Shown here: in pieces, positions 9,130 through 17,179 of the stretch | Layout of the letters: every line of letters begins with the position of its first letter | How positions within the stretch are numbered: the stretch's first letter is position 1 | Notes under the pieces: generated by a model | What the model was told of the DNA's origin: nothing | Database searches by the model: none | What the model saw: the letters and a program-made list of their open reading frames with translations, nothing else | Assembly (NCBI RefSeq): GCF_003052605.1 | Contig: NZ_QASO01000117.1 | Span: 1 to 58,586, forward strand | Length of the DNA stretch: 58,586 bases | Reading direction: 5' to 3' | Source: Ectopseudomonas oleovorans | GTDB taxonomy: Bacteria > Pseudomonadota > Gammaproteobacteria > Pseudomonadales > Pseudomonadaceae | Translations under genes and position numbers: made by a program

Positions 9130-9768
9130 ATGCAACAACTGGTTTACGTGGTCGATGACGACCAGGGCATGCTCGACTCGACCCTCTGGCTGCTGGAGTC
9201 GGTAGGCCTCAAGGGCGTGCCGTTCACCAGCGGTCGCGCCTTTCTCGAGGCCTGCGACCCGGCGGCCAATGCCTGCGTGCTGCTCGATGTGCGTATGCCG
9301 GGCATGGGCGGGCTCAATGTGCAGGAGGAGATGCGCGCACGGGGTATCGACCTGCCGATAATTTTCGTCAGCGGTCACGCCGACGTGCCCATCGTCGTGC
9401 GCGCGTTCAAGGCCGGCGCGGTGGATTTCATCGAGAAGCCCTACAACGAGCAACTGCTGCTCGACAGCGTGCAGCAGGCGCTGGAGCGCCGTAAGCCTGT
9501 AACCCGGCGCGATCCGCGTCTGGCCGAGGTACAGGCACGGCTTGATCAACTCACCCCGCGTGAGCGTGACGTGCTGTTGCCATTGGTGCGCGGCTACACC
9601 AACCGTGAAGTCGCTGAGCAGCTGGATATCAGCGTGAAAACCGTCGACCTCTATCGCTCACGGGTGATGAAGCGCATGCAGGCCGAGACCCTGGCCGAGC
9701 TGGTGGGTATGGCCATCGCCGCCGGTCTGGTGGACAGCCTGGCGTTGCGTGAGCCGGTGCGCGCCTGA
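9130..9768 (+). CDS. FixJ-family LuxR-type response regulator
   Basis: A 212-residue regulator with an N-terminal receiver (acidic pocket D9-D11, phospho-acceptor D53 in CVLLDVRMPGMGG, switch SGHAD, and lysine in FIEKPYN). A C-terminal LuxR-type helix-turn-helix spans roughly 145-205 (LTPRERDVLLPLVRGYTNREVA...SVKTVDLYRSRVMKRM). It should bind DNA when phosphorylated by the upstream PAS kinase. The start has AGGAG upstream at a slightly long spacing. It ends four bases before the convergent GGDEF-EAL gene, leaving no room for a dedicated terminator. Its likely target is the inverted repeat in front of the acyl-CoA synthetase. Confidence 0.92.
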   Translation: MQQLVYVVDDDQGMLDSTLWLLESVGLKGVPFTSGRAFLEACDPAANACVLLDVRMPGMGGLNVQEEMRARGIDLPIIFVSGHADVPIVVRAFKAGAVDFIEKPYNEQLLLDSVQQALERRKPVTRRDPRLAEVQARLDQLTPRERDVLLPLVRGYTNREVAEQLDISVKTVDLYRSRVMKRMQAETLAELVGMAIAAGLVDSLALREPVRA

Positions 9769-9772
9769 GCCT

Positions 9773-12382
9773 TCAGGCTGAGCTCTGCTGCAGGTCGAGG
9801 GTGGCTCGGCCATAGACGCCGATCTGTTCGGCCGGCTGCGGGACGCCATACAGGTAGCCCTGGAAGTGGCGACAGCCCAGGCGTAGTAAGGCATCGCGCT
9901 GTGCCTGGCTCTCTACGCCTTCGGCGATGACGCGCAACTCCAGCGCCTGCCCCAGAGCGAGAATGGTCCGCACGATGGCGGTATCGCTGGCATTGTCGAG
10001 CAGGTCGCGAACGAAGCTGCGGTCGATCTTCAACTGGTCGAGTGGCAGGCGTTTCAGGTAGCTGAGCGATGAGTAGCCGGTGCCGAAGTCGTCCAGCGAA
10101 AAGCGCACGCCGCGGGCTCTGAGCTGGCCCATTTTGTTGATCAGCGCTTCGATGTCCTGCACCAGCTGGCTCTCGGTCAGCTCCAGCTCCAGCCTGTGCG
10201 GGTTGGCTCCGGTCTTCTGCAGCGCGCTGAGTACGTCGGTGACGAAGTCCGGATGATGGAATTGGCGGGCGCTGACGTTGATCGCCACGGTCAGCTCGGC
10301 GCGCTGCGGGTCATTGGCCCATGAGGCGAGTTGCTGGCAGGCCGTGTGCAGGATCCAGCGGCCCATGGGCAGGATCAGCCCGGTGCTTTCCGCCAGCGGG
10401 ATGAACTCGCCGGGCGGTACCAGACCGCGCTGCGGGTGTTGCCAGCGCACCAGCGCCTCGGCGCCGAGCAGCTCACCCCGTTCATCCACCTGCGGCTGGT
10501 AGTGCAGAAGCAGTTGAGCCTCGCTCAGGGCGCGGCGCAGCTCATGCTCCAGAGTGGCGCGGGCGGCCAGTGCCTGCTGCATGCGCGGGTCGAAGAAACA
10601 CAGGGTATTGCGCCCGGCGGCCTTGGCTTCATACATGGCCAAGTCGGCGTGCTTGAGCAGTTCCTCGGGCTTGTCATGGGGTTGCGAGAACAGTGCGACA
10701 CCGATGCTGGCGCTGCCGCTGTGGCTATAGCCGGGCAGCTCGAACGGGGTGGCCAGAGCGCGCAGCAGTTTTTCCGCGACTTGCTCGATGCTGGCGATGG
10801 CAGCCTGAGGCTCAGGCTCGAGGTTCTCCAGGATCAATACGAATTCGTCGCCGCCGAGGCGCGACAGGCTGTCTTCGAGGCGCACCTGATTGAGCAGGCG
10901 GTCGCTGACCTGTTGTAGCAGCAGATCGCCCATGTCGTGGCCGAGGGTGTCATTGAGCTGCTTGAAATTGTCCAGATCGATGAACAGCAACGCGCCCTCA
11001 CGTCGACTGCGTGCGCTGCGGGCCAGGGCGAACTGCAGGTGTTCGAGCAGCAGGCGGCGATTGGGCAGGCCGGTGAGCGCGTCGTAATAGGCGAGTTGAT
11101 GGATCTGTTCGAGGTTCTTCTTGTGCTCGGTGATGTCGGTGGAAATGCCGCACAGGGCATAGATGCTGCCATCGGCCGTACGCAGCGGCAGCTTCACCGA
11201 AAAGTAGGTGCGCTCGTTACGGCCGTGGCGATCACGGTTGGTTTCCTCGCTCTCGATGCGCTCGCCAGCCAGTACGCGTCGGTCGTTGATGCCCAGTGCT
11301 TGCGCCGTGTCACTGTCGAAGAAGTCGGCATCGCTATGACCGATGACCTGTTCGGCGCTGCGTCCGAACAGCTCGCAGACCTTGCGATTGACGTACTGAT
11401 AACGCAGTTGCGGGTCCTTGATGTAGATATGCGCCTCGACGCTGTCGAGGATGGTATTGAGGTGCGCTTCGCTGGTCTTGAGATGTCGGGTCTTGTCCGC
11501 GACCTGGCGGCGCAACAGCAGGCTGCCGCCAATGGCCAGCGCCAGCAGTGCGGCGAGCAGCGCCAGGCCCCACCAGAACAGGACGGGCACGCTGCGCTGC
11601 TGAGGCGCTCCGCTCCAGCGCTGCAGCACCTGAAAGTAGATTGAGCCAGGCGCAGACTGCCAATTTTGCAGGTGCTGGTCGATGGCGCTGAGCAGCTCGC
11701 CGTTGGCACCCTTGCGCGTGGCGTAGAACAGCTGTGCAGGCTGGAACATGATCGGTGTTGCGCTCAGGCGGTAGTTGGCGGCGTGATAGTCACCGAACAG
11801 ATGATTGGCCACCACTGCATCGGCCTGCTCGGCAAGCACCATGGCAAAGCCCTGGCTCAGGTCGCTGAGCGGAATCATCTGCGCCTGCAGGCCGAAGCTG
11901 TCGAGCAGGCTCTGCAGATACTGGAACTGAATCGACCCCTCCAACGCTGCGATACGCAGGCCGCGCAGGTCGAGCACGCTCTGCAGGCGCAGCTCTTCGT
12001 GGCTGTACAGCTGTGACCAGCTGAATAGCGAAGGTACCTGGTGGAAGTCCATCAGTTGTGCCCGTTCCTCGCTGAAGGCGACGTCAGGCAGCAGATCGAT
12101 CTCGCTGTCCTGCAGCAGTTGCAGGCATTGCTGCCAGGCACAGGGCACTGTCTGCAGCTGCCAGCGTTCCTCGTTGGCGATGGCCTGCAGCAGCTCACCG
12201 AGAATGCCCGATGGCTGTGCGTTGGCATCGGCAAAGATCTTTGGCTCGTTGGCGTACACGCCGACCCTGACCGTGCGTGCTTCTGCGGCGGTGCTCCAGG
12301 CGCAGCCCAGCAGGCACAGACACAGCAGCAGGTTAACGAAGCGGGGTGACGGGAGGGGCTTCATGCGCGGGTCGACTTCCAT
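9773..12382 (-). CDS. GGDEF-EAL protein with periplasmic solute-binding sensor domain
   Basis: An 869-residue inner-membrane c-di-GMP enzyme. After a signal peptide comes a type-3 periplasmic solute-binding domain (about 35-265), one transmembrane helix (about 270-292), a PAS domain (about 305-420), a GGDEF domain with intact GGDEF at 510-514, and an EAL domain with E642-A-L and the downstream DDFGTGYSSLSYL and KIDRSFV motifs. Both catalytic signatures are intact, so either diguanylate cyclase or phosphodiesterase activity is possible, switched by an amino-acid-like ligand bound outside the membrane. A second in-frame ATG six codons on (MKPLPSPRF) could also serve as the start; the first has GGAA eight bases upstream. 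Confidence 0.92.
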   Translation of the reverse strand: MEVDPRMKPLPSPRFVNLLLCLCLLGCAWSTAAEARTVRVGVYANEPKIFADANAQPSGILGELLQAIANEERWQLQTVPCAWQQCLQLLQDSEIDLLPDVAFSEERAQLMDFHQVPSLFSWSQLYSHEELRLQSVLDLRGLRIAALEGSIQFQYLQSLLDSFGLQAQMIPLSDLSQGFAMVLAEQADAVVANHLFGDYHAANYRLSATPIMFQPAQLFYATRKGANGELLSAIDQHLQNWQSAPGSIYFQVLQRWSGAPQQRSVPVLFWWGLALLAALLALAIGGSLLLRRQVADKTRHLKTSEAHLNTILDSVEAHIYIKDPQLRYQYVNRKVCELFGRSAEQVIGHSDADFFDSDTAQALGINDRRVLAGERIESEETNRDRHGRNERTYFSVKLPLRTADGSIYALCGISTDITEHKKNLEQIHQLAYYDALTGLPNRRLLLEHLQFALARSARSRREGALLFIDLDNFKQLNDTLGHDMGDLLLQQVSDRLLNQVRLEDSLSRLGGDEFVLILENLEPEPQAAIASIEQVAEKLLRALATPFELPGYSHSGSASIGVALFSQPHDKPEELLKHADLAMYEAKAAGRNTLCFFDPRMQQALAARATLEHELRRALSEAQLLLHYQPQVDERGELLGAEALVRWQHPQRGLVPPGEFIPLAESTGLILPMGRWILHTACQQLASWANDPQRAELTVAINVSARQFHHPDFVTDVLSALQKTGANPHRLELELTESQLVQDIEALINKMGQLRARGVRFSLDDFGTGYSSLSYLKRLPLDQLKIDRSFVRDLLDNASDTAIVRTILALGQALELRVIAEGVESQAQRDALLRLGCRHFQGYLYGVPQPAEQIGVYGRATLDLQQSSA

Positions 12383-12451
12383 GGACAGAATTCCAGCAGC
12401 CTGTCCTGCAGTATGGCCGCCTATACCGAGTATGCGAGCTCAGGACGGTGC

Positions 12452-13063
12452 TCAGTCGGCCCAGCCGCGATAGACGTGGGTCATGGGCCTGGGCCCTTTC
12501 AGGTAGCCGCTATCCAGCTGGCGGATATGAAAGCCCCCGGCCTCGATCAGTGCGGGTATGTCGCGATCCAGATGGCAGCCGCCGGCCAGCGGTTTCCACA
12601 GCGGCGTCAGGCGTTTCTGCCAGCGCACCACAGGCAGATCCGGCGCCAGGCCGTGTTCGCAGAACAACAGACGACCACCGGCTTTCAGCACCCGGCGCAT
12701 TTCCTTGAGTGCGGCCAGCGCATCGGGGATGGTGCACAGGGTAAAGGTGCAGACGATATCGTCGAAGCTGGCGTCCTCAGTCTGAATCTGCCCCAGCTCC
12801 AGGGCAATCATTTCCACCGGCATCTGGCAGCGTGCGGCGCGTTCACGGGCCAGGCGCTGCATGTCGGCGGACGGGTCGACGCCAACGACCACCGCGACCC
12901 GTTGCGGATCGTAGAAACTCAGGTTAAGGCCACTGCCGATGCCGATCTCCAGTACTCGGCCCTGCGCCAGCGGCACGATCTGCGAGCGGGCTTTCATGAC
13001 CGCGCCCATGCCGCAGGCGAAATCGATCAGATACGGCAGGACGTGGCGGTCATAGAGGCCCAT
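12452..13063 (-). CDS. Class I SAM-dependent methyltransferase
   Basis: A 203-residue methyltransferase of the UbiE/Methyltransf_11 type. Motif I is VLEIGIGSGLNLSFYDP, the acidic motif II is VVGVDPSADM, and the post-motif region DIVCTFTLCTIPD is followed by the AL-KEMRRVLKAGGRLLFCEHG segment typical of small-molecule methyltransferases. The substrate is unknown. It is the last gene of a tight three-gene operon, starting three bases after the stop of the small acidic protein. Confidence 0.87.
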   Translation of the reverse strand: MGLYDRHVLPYLIDFACGMGAVMKARSQIVPLAQGRVLEIGIGSGLNLSFYDPQRVAVVVGVDPSADMQRLARERAARCQMPVEMIALELGQIQTEDASFDDIVCTFTLCTIPDALAALKEMRRVLKAGGRLLFCEHGLAPDLPVVRWQKRLTPLWKPLAGGCHLDRDIPALIEAGGFHIRQLDSGYLKGPRPMTHVYRGWAD

Positions 13064-13066
13064 GGT

Positions 13067-13411
13067 TCAGGCTTCGTCTTGCTCGTCGTCGCCGTCATCG
13101 TTGTCGCCGCGATAGGCAGCGAAGCACTTGAGGCTGTGGCTGACTTCGCTGCCCTCGATCAGCCAGCTGTCGTCCGCTTCGCTGTAACGCGCGGCCTGCA
13201 CCGAAGCCAGGGAAAACTTCCACAGGCGGCGTTCGCGGCCGTCGATGCAATGTACTTGCAGCAGGGGTTTGGCGGCGCTGTCGCTGCCAGCCGTGCCGGC
13301 GCTGATCTGCGCCAGCAATTCGGTGTCGAGGTCGAACTGCCAGGCATACAGACCGTCGATCTCCAGCATGTCGGCGTCTTGCAGGGCCTCGATCAGGCTT
13401 GTGGGTTTCAT
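13067..13411 (-). CDS. Small acidic conserved hypothetical protein
   Basis: About 114 residues, soluble, with an aspartate/glutamate-rich tail (GDNDDGDDEQDEA). I recognise it only as a Pseudomonas-type conserved protein, possibly of the DUF5629 group; no catalytic motif is visible. Two in-frame ATGs lie four codons apart. I chose MKPTSLIEAL because GGATGA sits at a reasonable spacing before it; the other would begin at 13423. It is sandwiched in an operon between an NAD(P)-binding protein and a methyltransferase with only 3-16 bases between genes. Confidence 0.75.
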   Translation of the reverse strand: MKPTSLIEALQDADMLEIDGLYAWQFDLDTELLAQISAGTAGSDSAAKPLLQVHCIDGRERRLWKFSLASVQAARYSEADDSWLIEGSEVSHSLKCFAAYRGDNDDGDDEQDEA

Positions 13412-13427
13412 CGTTTCATCCACGGTA

Positions 13428-14069
13428 TCAGCGCCCCAGCCGGCGCAGGTCGGAAGACTCTATCACGCGCACGCCGTCTCCCTCTTCCAGGGCCAGGCGC
13501 CACAGGGCGCGGGCCAGGGCGCAGGCGTCGATGCCGCGGTACTTGCCCGGGAGCCAGCGCAGCAACGGGGCGGCGAGGCGCTCACCGAGACGAAACTCAT
13601 GGCGCGCGCCGAGCAGCAGCGACGGGCGGGCGATGGTCAGTTGCGGCCAGTCCATGGCTTTCAGCGCCTCTTCGGTCTCGCCTTTGATGCGGTTGTAGAA
13701 CACCTTTGAGCCGGGGTCGGCACCGAGGGCGCTGATCACCACCAGATGCCGTGCGCCCAGCTCGCGAGCGCGACGAGCGAAGGCCAGTACCAGGTCATGA
13801 TCGACGGCACGGAAGGCTTCCTGCGAGCCGGCCTGCTTGATGGTGCTGCCCAGGCAGCAGAAAGCGGTATCGACCTGGCCGGACAACTGCGGCAGCAGCG
13901 CTTGCAGGTCGCCCACCGGGTTTTCCAGATGCGGGTGGGCGGCCAGGGGGCGGCGGGTAGGCGCCAGCACGCGGGCAACCGTCGGCTCGCTGAGCAGGCG
14001 GTCGAGCAGGTGTTCACCGGTAAGCCCGGTGGCGCCAGCGAGAAGGATGTGCTGCGGGGTCAGGTACAT
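13428..14069 (-). CDS. NAD(P)-binding Rossmann protein, HTATIP2/TIP30-like
   Basis: A 213-residue atypical short-chain dehydrogenase-like protein. The nucleotide-binding motif GATGLTG is near residue 11, CCLGST and VVISALGADPGS follow, and the YNRIKGETEEAL segment retains the Y-x3-K pair. Such proteins bind NADPH and are often annotated as nucleoside-diphosphate-sugar epimerases, but a reaction is not established. It is the first gene of the operon with the small acidic protein and the methyltransferase. Confidence 0.85.
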   Translation of the reverse strand: MYLTPQHILLAGATGLTGEHLLDRLLSEPTVARVLAPTRRPLAAHPHLENPVGDLQALLPQLSGQVDTAFCCLGSTIKQAGSQEAFRAVDHDLVLAFARRARELGARHLVVISALGADPGSKVFYNRIKGETEEALKAMDWPQLTIARPSLLLGARHEFRLGERLAAPLLRWLPGKYRGIDACALARALWRLALEEGDGVRVIESSDLRRLGR

Positions 14070-14099
14070 GCAGTTGTCTCTTGTCCGTTACAGTTCAGC

Positions 14100-15824
14100 T
14101 TAGTCCTTTGCCGGACCACTGGCCATGGCACTGAGCGCACGCTCGGCCTGGCTCTGGCGCAGGTCGCGCCAGTGCTGGAGTACGCCGCGTGGCGCCCAGA
14201 TCTGCGGTTCGGAAGGTTCGAAGCCGTCGCTCTGCTCACGCTCGGCGACGCGTTCCTTGGCCAGCTCGAAGGCCCGCTCGAGGTTGTCGGTTTCGCCCAG
14301 CGCCTCGGCGAACAGGGCGCGACCGAAGTAGGTGAAGTCGTTCTCTTCACTGCAACCGAAAGACACCCGGTCGGCACGTGCGGCGGTCATCACCAGGGTC
14401 TTTTCGTCTTTCAGCGGCGGGATGAAACCGCCGGAATAGCAGGCGGAGATCACCACCACCTTGTTGCGCTGCTTGAGTGGAGCGAGCAGGGCAGCCAGCT
14501 CGCTGGCGGGCAGGTCGGCCAGTTGCAGGCGCGGCTGGTCGAGATTGAGCTCGTGACGGCGCGAGCCGTGGCTGGTCAGATAGATGAAGATCAGGTCTTC
14601 TTCGCCACTGCGTGCGGCCAGCGCCTGCACCACGCGGGTGAGATTCTCGCGGGTGGCAAGTGGGCGGTCGGCGAGATGGTCGCGGTGGTTGATCAGGCTG
14701 ATGCTGCCATGGGCGCCGAAGCGCTCGCGCATCAGCCGGCTGACGTAGTCGGCTTCGCGCATGAATACGCTCTGCTTGCCGTCGCCGGCCAGGGTCAGTG
14801 CATACAGCTCGCGCGCCGGGGTTGAGGCTGGAATCGCGGCGATGGCTTCATCGAGCAGGTGCCCTTGTTGCAGCAGACCCAGCTCGAGGCTGTCGGGCAG
14901 CACCTGACCCTGTTCGTCACGGACCAGGCGGCCGCGTTGCCAGGTGCCGGACTGACGGCTGCCATCGGCCAGGGTCAGGGTGCCCACGCCACTGTAATCA
15001 CCGCCTGAGAAATGGCCGCGGTAGGCGCTGCCATCGGGCAGGGTGAGCAGGCCTTCGCCTTCATACTGCCAGTCGGCGAATTCGCCGAGGTAGCGGGTGC
15101 CGGCGCCGTCGGTATATTCACCGGGGCCCTGCATCACGCCCTCGATGAACTCCCCGGCCCAGGTTTCGCCGCTGGCGCTCTGGTAGCGGCCCTTGCCGTG
15201 GAATTCATCATTCTGGAAACCGCCGCTGTAGTTGTCGCCATCGGCATTCTGGTAACTGCCCTGGCCGCTGAGCAGCCCTTGGGCGAACACGCCGCTGTAC
15301 TGGTTGCCGTAGGCGTCGCTGCGCACGCCCTGGCCCTCTGGCTGACCGTTGACGAACTGGCCCTGGAAGCTGCTGCCGTCGGCCATCTCCAGTTTGCCCA
15401 GGCCATGGAAGCGGTCGTTGAGAAATTCACCCTGGTAGCGCTGGCCGCCCTGTTCGAGCAGGCCGACGCCGCTGAAGCGATTGCGTTCGAAACCGCCCTG
15501 GTAGCGGCTGCCATCGCTGTAGGTCAGGGTGCCCTGGCCATGGAACATGCCTTCGTGGAACTCGCCCAGATAGTGCTCACCACCCGGGCCTTGCCATTCA
15601 CCGCTGCCTTCGAGCATGCCGTCCTTGAACTGGCCAACGAACCAGCTGCCATTGCGGTAGTCCAGGCGCCCCGGCCCCTGCAACAGACCCTCGACTATCT
15701 CACCGCGATACTGGCCACCATCCGGCAGGGTGGCATTGGCCGGCAGCAGCGGGCGTGCTTCGTCGCAACCGGCAAGCAGCAGAGACAGGCAAACAGGCAG
15801 CAAGCGCATGGCAAGGGGATTCAT
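14100..15824 (-). CDS. MORN-repeat lipoprotein with C13 (legumain/caspase-like) protease domain
   Basis: A 574-residue predicted lipoprotein with lipobox LLLAGC and acyl-accepting C20. About twelve MORN repeats of 23 residues (pattern Y-x-G-x-F-x5-F-H-G-x-G) run from about residue 38 to 315. The C-terminal third is a peptidase C13/caspase-fold domain with the dyad H419 in IYLTSHGSR and C462 in VVISACYSGGF. D after C20 would favour inner-membrane retention if the E. coli rule applies. An upstream frame extension is rejected because the signal peptide starts at MNPLAMRLL. Substrate and role are unknown. MORN arrays usually act as lipid or protein contact modules. Confidence 0.88.
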   Translation of the reverse strand: MNPLAMRLLPVCLSLLLAGCDEARPLLPANATLPDGGQYRGEIVEGLLQGPGRLDYRNGSWFVGQFKDGMLEGSGEWQGPGGEHYLGEFHEGMFHGQGTLTYSDGSRYQGGFERNRFSGVGLLEQGGQRYQGEFLNDRFHGLGKLEMADGSSFQGQFVNGQPEGQGVRSDAYGNQYSGVFAQGLLSGQGSYQNADGDNYSGGFQNDEFHGKGRYQSASGETWAGEFIEGVMQGPGEYTDGAGTRYLGEFADWQYEGEGLLTLPDGSAYRGHFSGGDYSGVGTLTLADGSRQSGTWQRGRLVRDEQGQVLPDSLELGLLQQGHLLDEAIAAIPASTPARELYALTLAGDGKQSVFMREADYVSRLMRERFGAHGSISLINHRDHLADRPLATRENLTRVVQALAARSGEEDLIFIYLTSHGSRRHELNLDQPRLQLADLPASELAALLAPLKQRNKVVVISACYSGGFIPPLKDEKTLVMTAARADRVSFGCSEENDFTYFGRALFAEALGETDNLERAFELAKERVAEREQSDGFEPSEPQIWAPRGVLQHWRDLRQSQAERALSAMASGPAKD

Positions 15825-15919
15825 GAGGGACGTCCAGGTCGGTGCTTTGTCCGCAGTATGCCGCAAGCCTGGACGCTTGCGCTGCTCAGCCGCACGCTTT
15901 GCTGATGTGAGAGCGTTAC

Positions 15920-15946
15920 CGTTTCCGGCGGATGACACCGGAAACG
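15920..15946. other. Inverted repeat CGTTTCCGG/CCGGAAACG
   Basis: Perfect nine-base arms with a nine-base loop, downstream of the MaoC gene and upstream of the C13 lipoprotein, both on the minus strand. There is no T run, so it may be a weak terminator, a processing hairpin or an operator. Confidence 0.45.
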
Positions 15947-15960
15947 GAAACAGGCAGGGG

Positions 15961-16416
15961 TCAGACGAAGCAGAGGGTCAAGGGTTCGGCAATATAGGCC
16001 GGCTTCTCCTGACCTTCGATCTCCAGTACCGCGCGGGCCTTGAGCAGCCACTGGCCGGGGTTCTTCTCGGTGGCGTCGGTCAGCGTCACCACCAGGCGCA
16101 CCTTGGAGTCAACCTTGACCGGCTGGATGAAACGCACGCTGTCGAGGCCGTAGTTCACCGCCATCTTCAGACCCTGCGGCATGATCATGATGTTTTCCAT
16201 CAGCATCGGCACCAGCGATAACGACAGGAAACCGTGGGCGATGGTGGTGCCGAAGGGGGTCAGCTTGGCCTTTTCCGGGTCGACGTGGATGAACTGATGG
16301 TCGCCGGTGCACTCGGCGAACTGATTGATGCGCTGCTGGTCGATGGTCAGCCACTCGGACTTGCCAAGTTCCTTGCCAACATAGTCCTTGAGCTCTGCTA
16401 CGGGTACGAACGGCAT
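15961..16416 (-). CDS. MaoC-family (R)-enoyl-CoA hydratase-like protein
   Basis: A 151-residue single hot-dog domain of the MaoC/NodN type. The active-site signature is present: D39 and H44 in ECTGDHQFIHVDPEKA, followed by FGTTIAHGFL. Such enzymes hydrate trans-2-enoyl-CoA to (R)-3-hydroxyacyl-CoA, feeding polyhydroxyalkanoate or beta-oxidation, but NodN-like members are less well defined. The start has GAGG in front (AAGGAGGAACT). It seems to be a lone gene. Confidence 0.88.
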   Translation of the reverse strand: MPFVPVAELKDYVGKELGKSEWLTIDQQRINQFAECTGDHQFIHVDPEKAKLTPFGTTIAHGFLSLSLVPMLMENIMIMPQGLKMAVNYGLDSVRFIQPVKVDSKVRLVVTLTDATEKNPGQWLLKARAVLEIEGQEKPAYIAEPLTLCFV

Positions 16417-16570
16417 AGTTCCTCCTTGAGGACGCGGGTGTTTTTCTTGTGTGCGTGAAACCGTTGCGGCCTAGATCATCACGGGGCCGGCAGCGGGTCA
16501 AGCCTGCCTTGGCGTAATGAATGACGCGGCATAGGCCAGCCTGACGAAGCAATACAGAGGCCAGCGCGCC

Positions 16571-16576
16571 TATAAT
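16571..16576 (+). promoter_or_regulatory. Candidate -10 element upstream of lrgA
   Basis: A consensus TATAAT on the plus strand, with no good -35 hexamer at 17 bases. It lies 39 bases before a foldback element and 244 bases before the lrgA start. It is a possible original lrgAB promoter. Confidence 0.35.
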
Positions 16577-16614
16577 GGCCGACATGCCTCAATAGATGCC
16601 CGGAATCCCCTCTG

Positions 16615-16772
16615 GTAGGTCGCTGAAAAACTACCTACGTTGCCATTGCTGCGTTAAAAACAGGCTCGTGCGCGAGTCCGATCAGAATGCTCATTTACAA
16701 CTCGTAAACTGCGCTTCCTCGCCTGTTTTTGCCTTGCACTGACTGCCTCGCCTACGTTTTTCAGCGGCCTAC
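16615..16772. mobile_element. 158-bp foldback MITE-like element
   Basis: Terminal inverted repeats of 17 bases, GTAGGTCGCTGAAAAAC and GTAGGCCGCTGAAAAAC on the opposite strand, differ at one position. Inside are further paired arms: AAAAACAGGC against GCCTGTTTTT, and TTTAC against GTAAA at the centre. The whole unit can therefore fold into one long hairpin. It encodes no protein. No direct target duplication is obvious in the immediate flanks. It occupies most of the gap in front of lrgA. Confidence 0.75.
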
Positions 16773-16819
16773 TCGCGAGCGGAAATACGGCCATCGCTCG
16801 TCTTCTGGAGACCTCAAAC

Positions 16820-17179
16820 ATGCTGCTTCGCGGCCTTTCCTGGCTGGTGCTGTGCCAGTTGCTGGGTACCGTTCTCAACGTCCTGCTGTTACCGATGTTG
16901 CCAGGGCCGATCATCGGCATGCTGCTGTTGTTCGTTTTTCTCATGCTGCGCGGCGAGGTGGGCGAGCCGCTGAGCGTTGCGTCCAGCAGCCTGCTCAAAT
17001 ACCTGCCGCTGATTCTGGTGCCGCCTGCGGTGGGTGTGATGGCCTATGCCAGCGATATCGCCGCCGATTTCTGGGCCGTGGTCGGCGCGCTGGTGCTGTT
17101 GCTGTTGGTATCGCTGGCCTTCGCCGGCTGGCTGATGCAGAAACTGATCGAGCGCCAGCAGCGCCGGGAGGATGTATGA
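16820..17179 (+). CDS. lrgA: LrgA/CidA-family holin-like membrane protein
   Basis: A 119-residue protein with four hydrophobic helices and a positively charged tail, carrying the family core LPGPIIGMLLLF and the later YLPLILVPPAVGVM segment. LrgA/CidA proteins act with LrgB/CidB in the inner membrane on murein hydrolase activity, overflow metabolism or export of small acids such as pyruvate. It overlaps lrgB by four bases (ATGA), so the two are translationally coupled. The ribosome binding site is GGAG. The leader is interrupted by a foldback element. Whether this is the lrg or cid paralogue cannot be told here. Confidence 0.88.
   Translation: MLLRGLSWLVLCQLLGTVLNVLLLPMLPGPIIGMLLLFVFLMLRGEVGEPLSVASSSLLKYLPLILVPPAVGVMAYASDIAADFWAVVGALVLLLLVSLAFAGWLMQKLIERQQRREDV

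Noticed and set aside
15012..15905. A 297-codon plus-strand frame with alanine-rich periodicity
   Set aside because: It is antisense to the MORN repeats; the periodicity simply mirrors that of the repeats.
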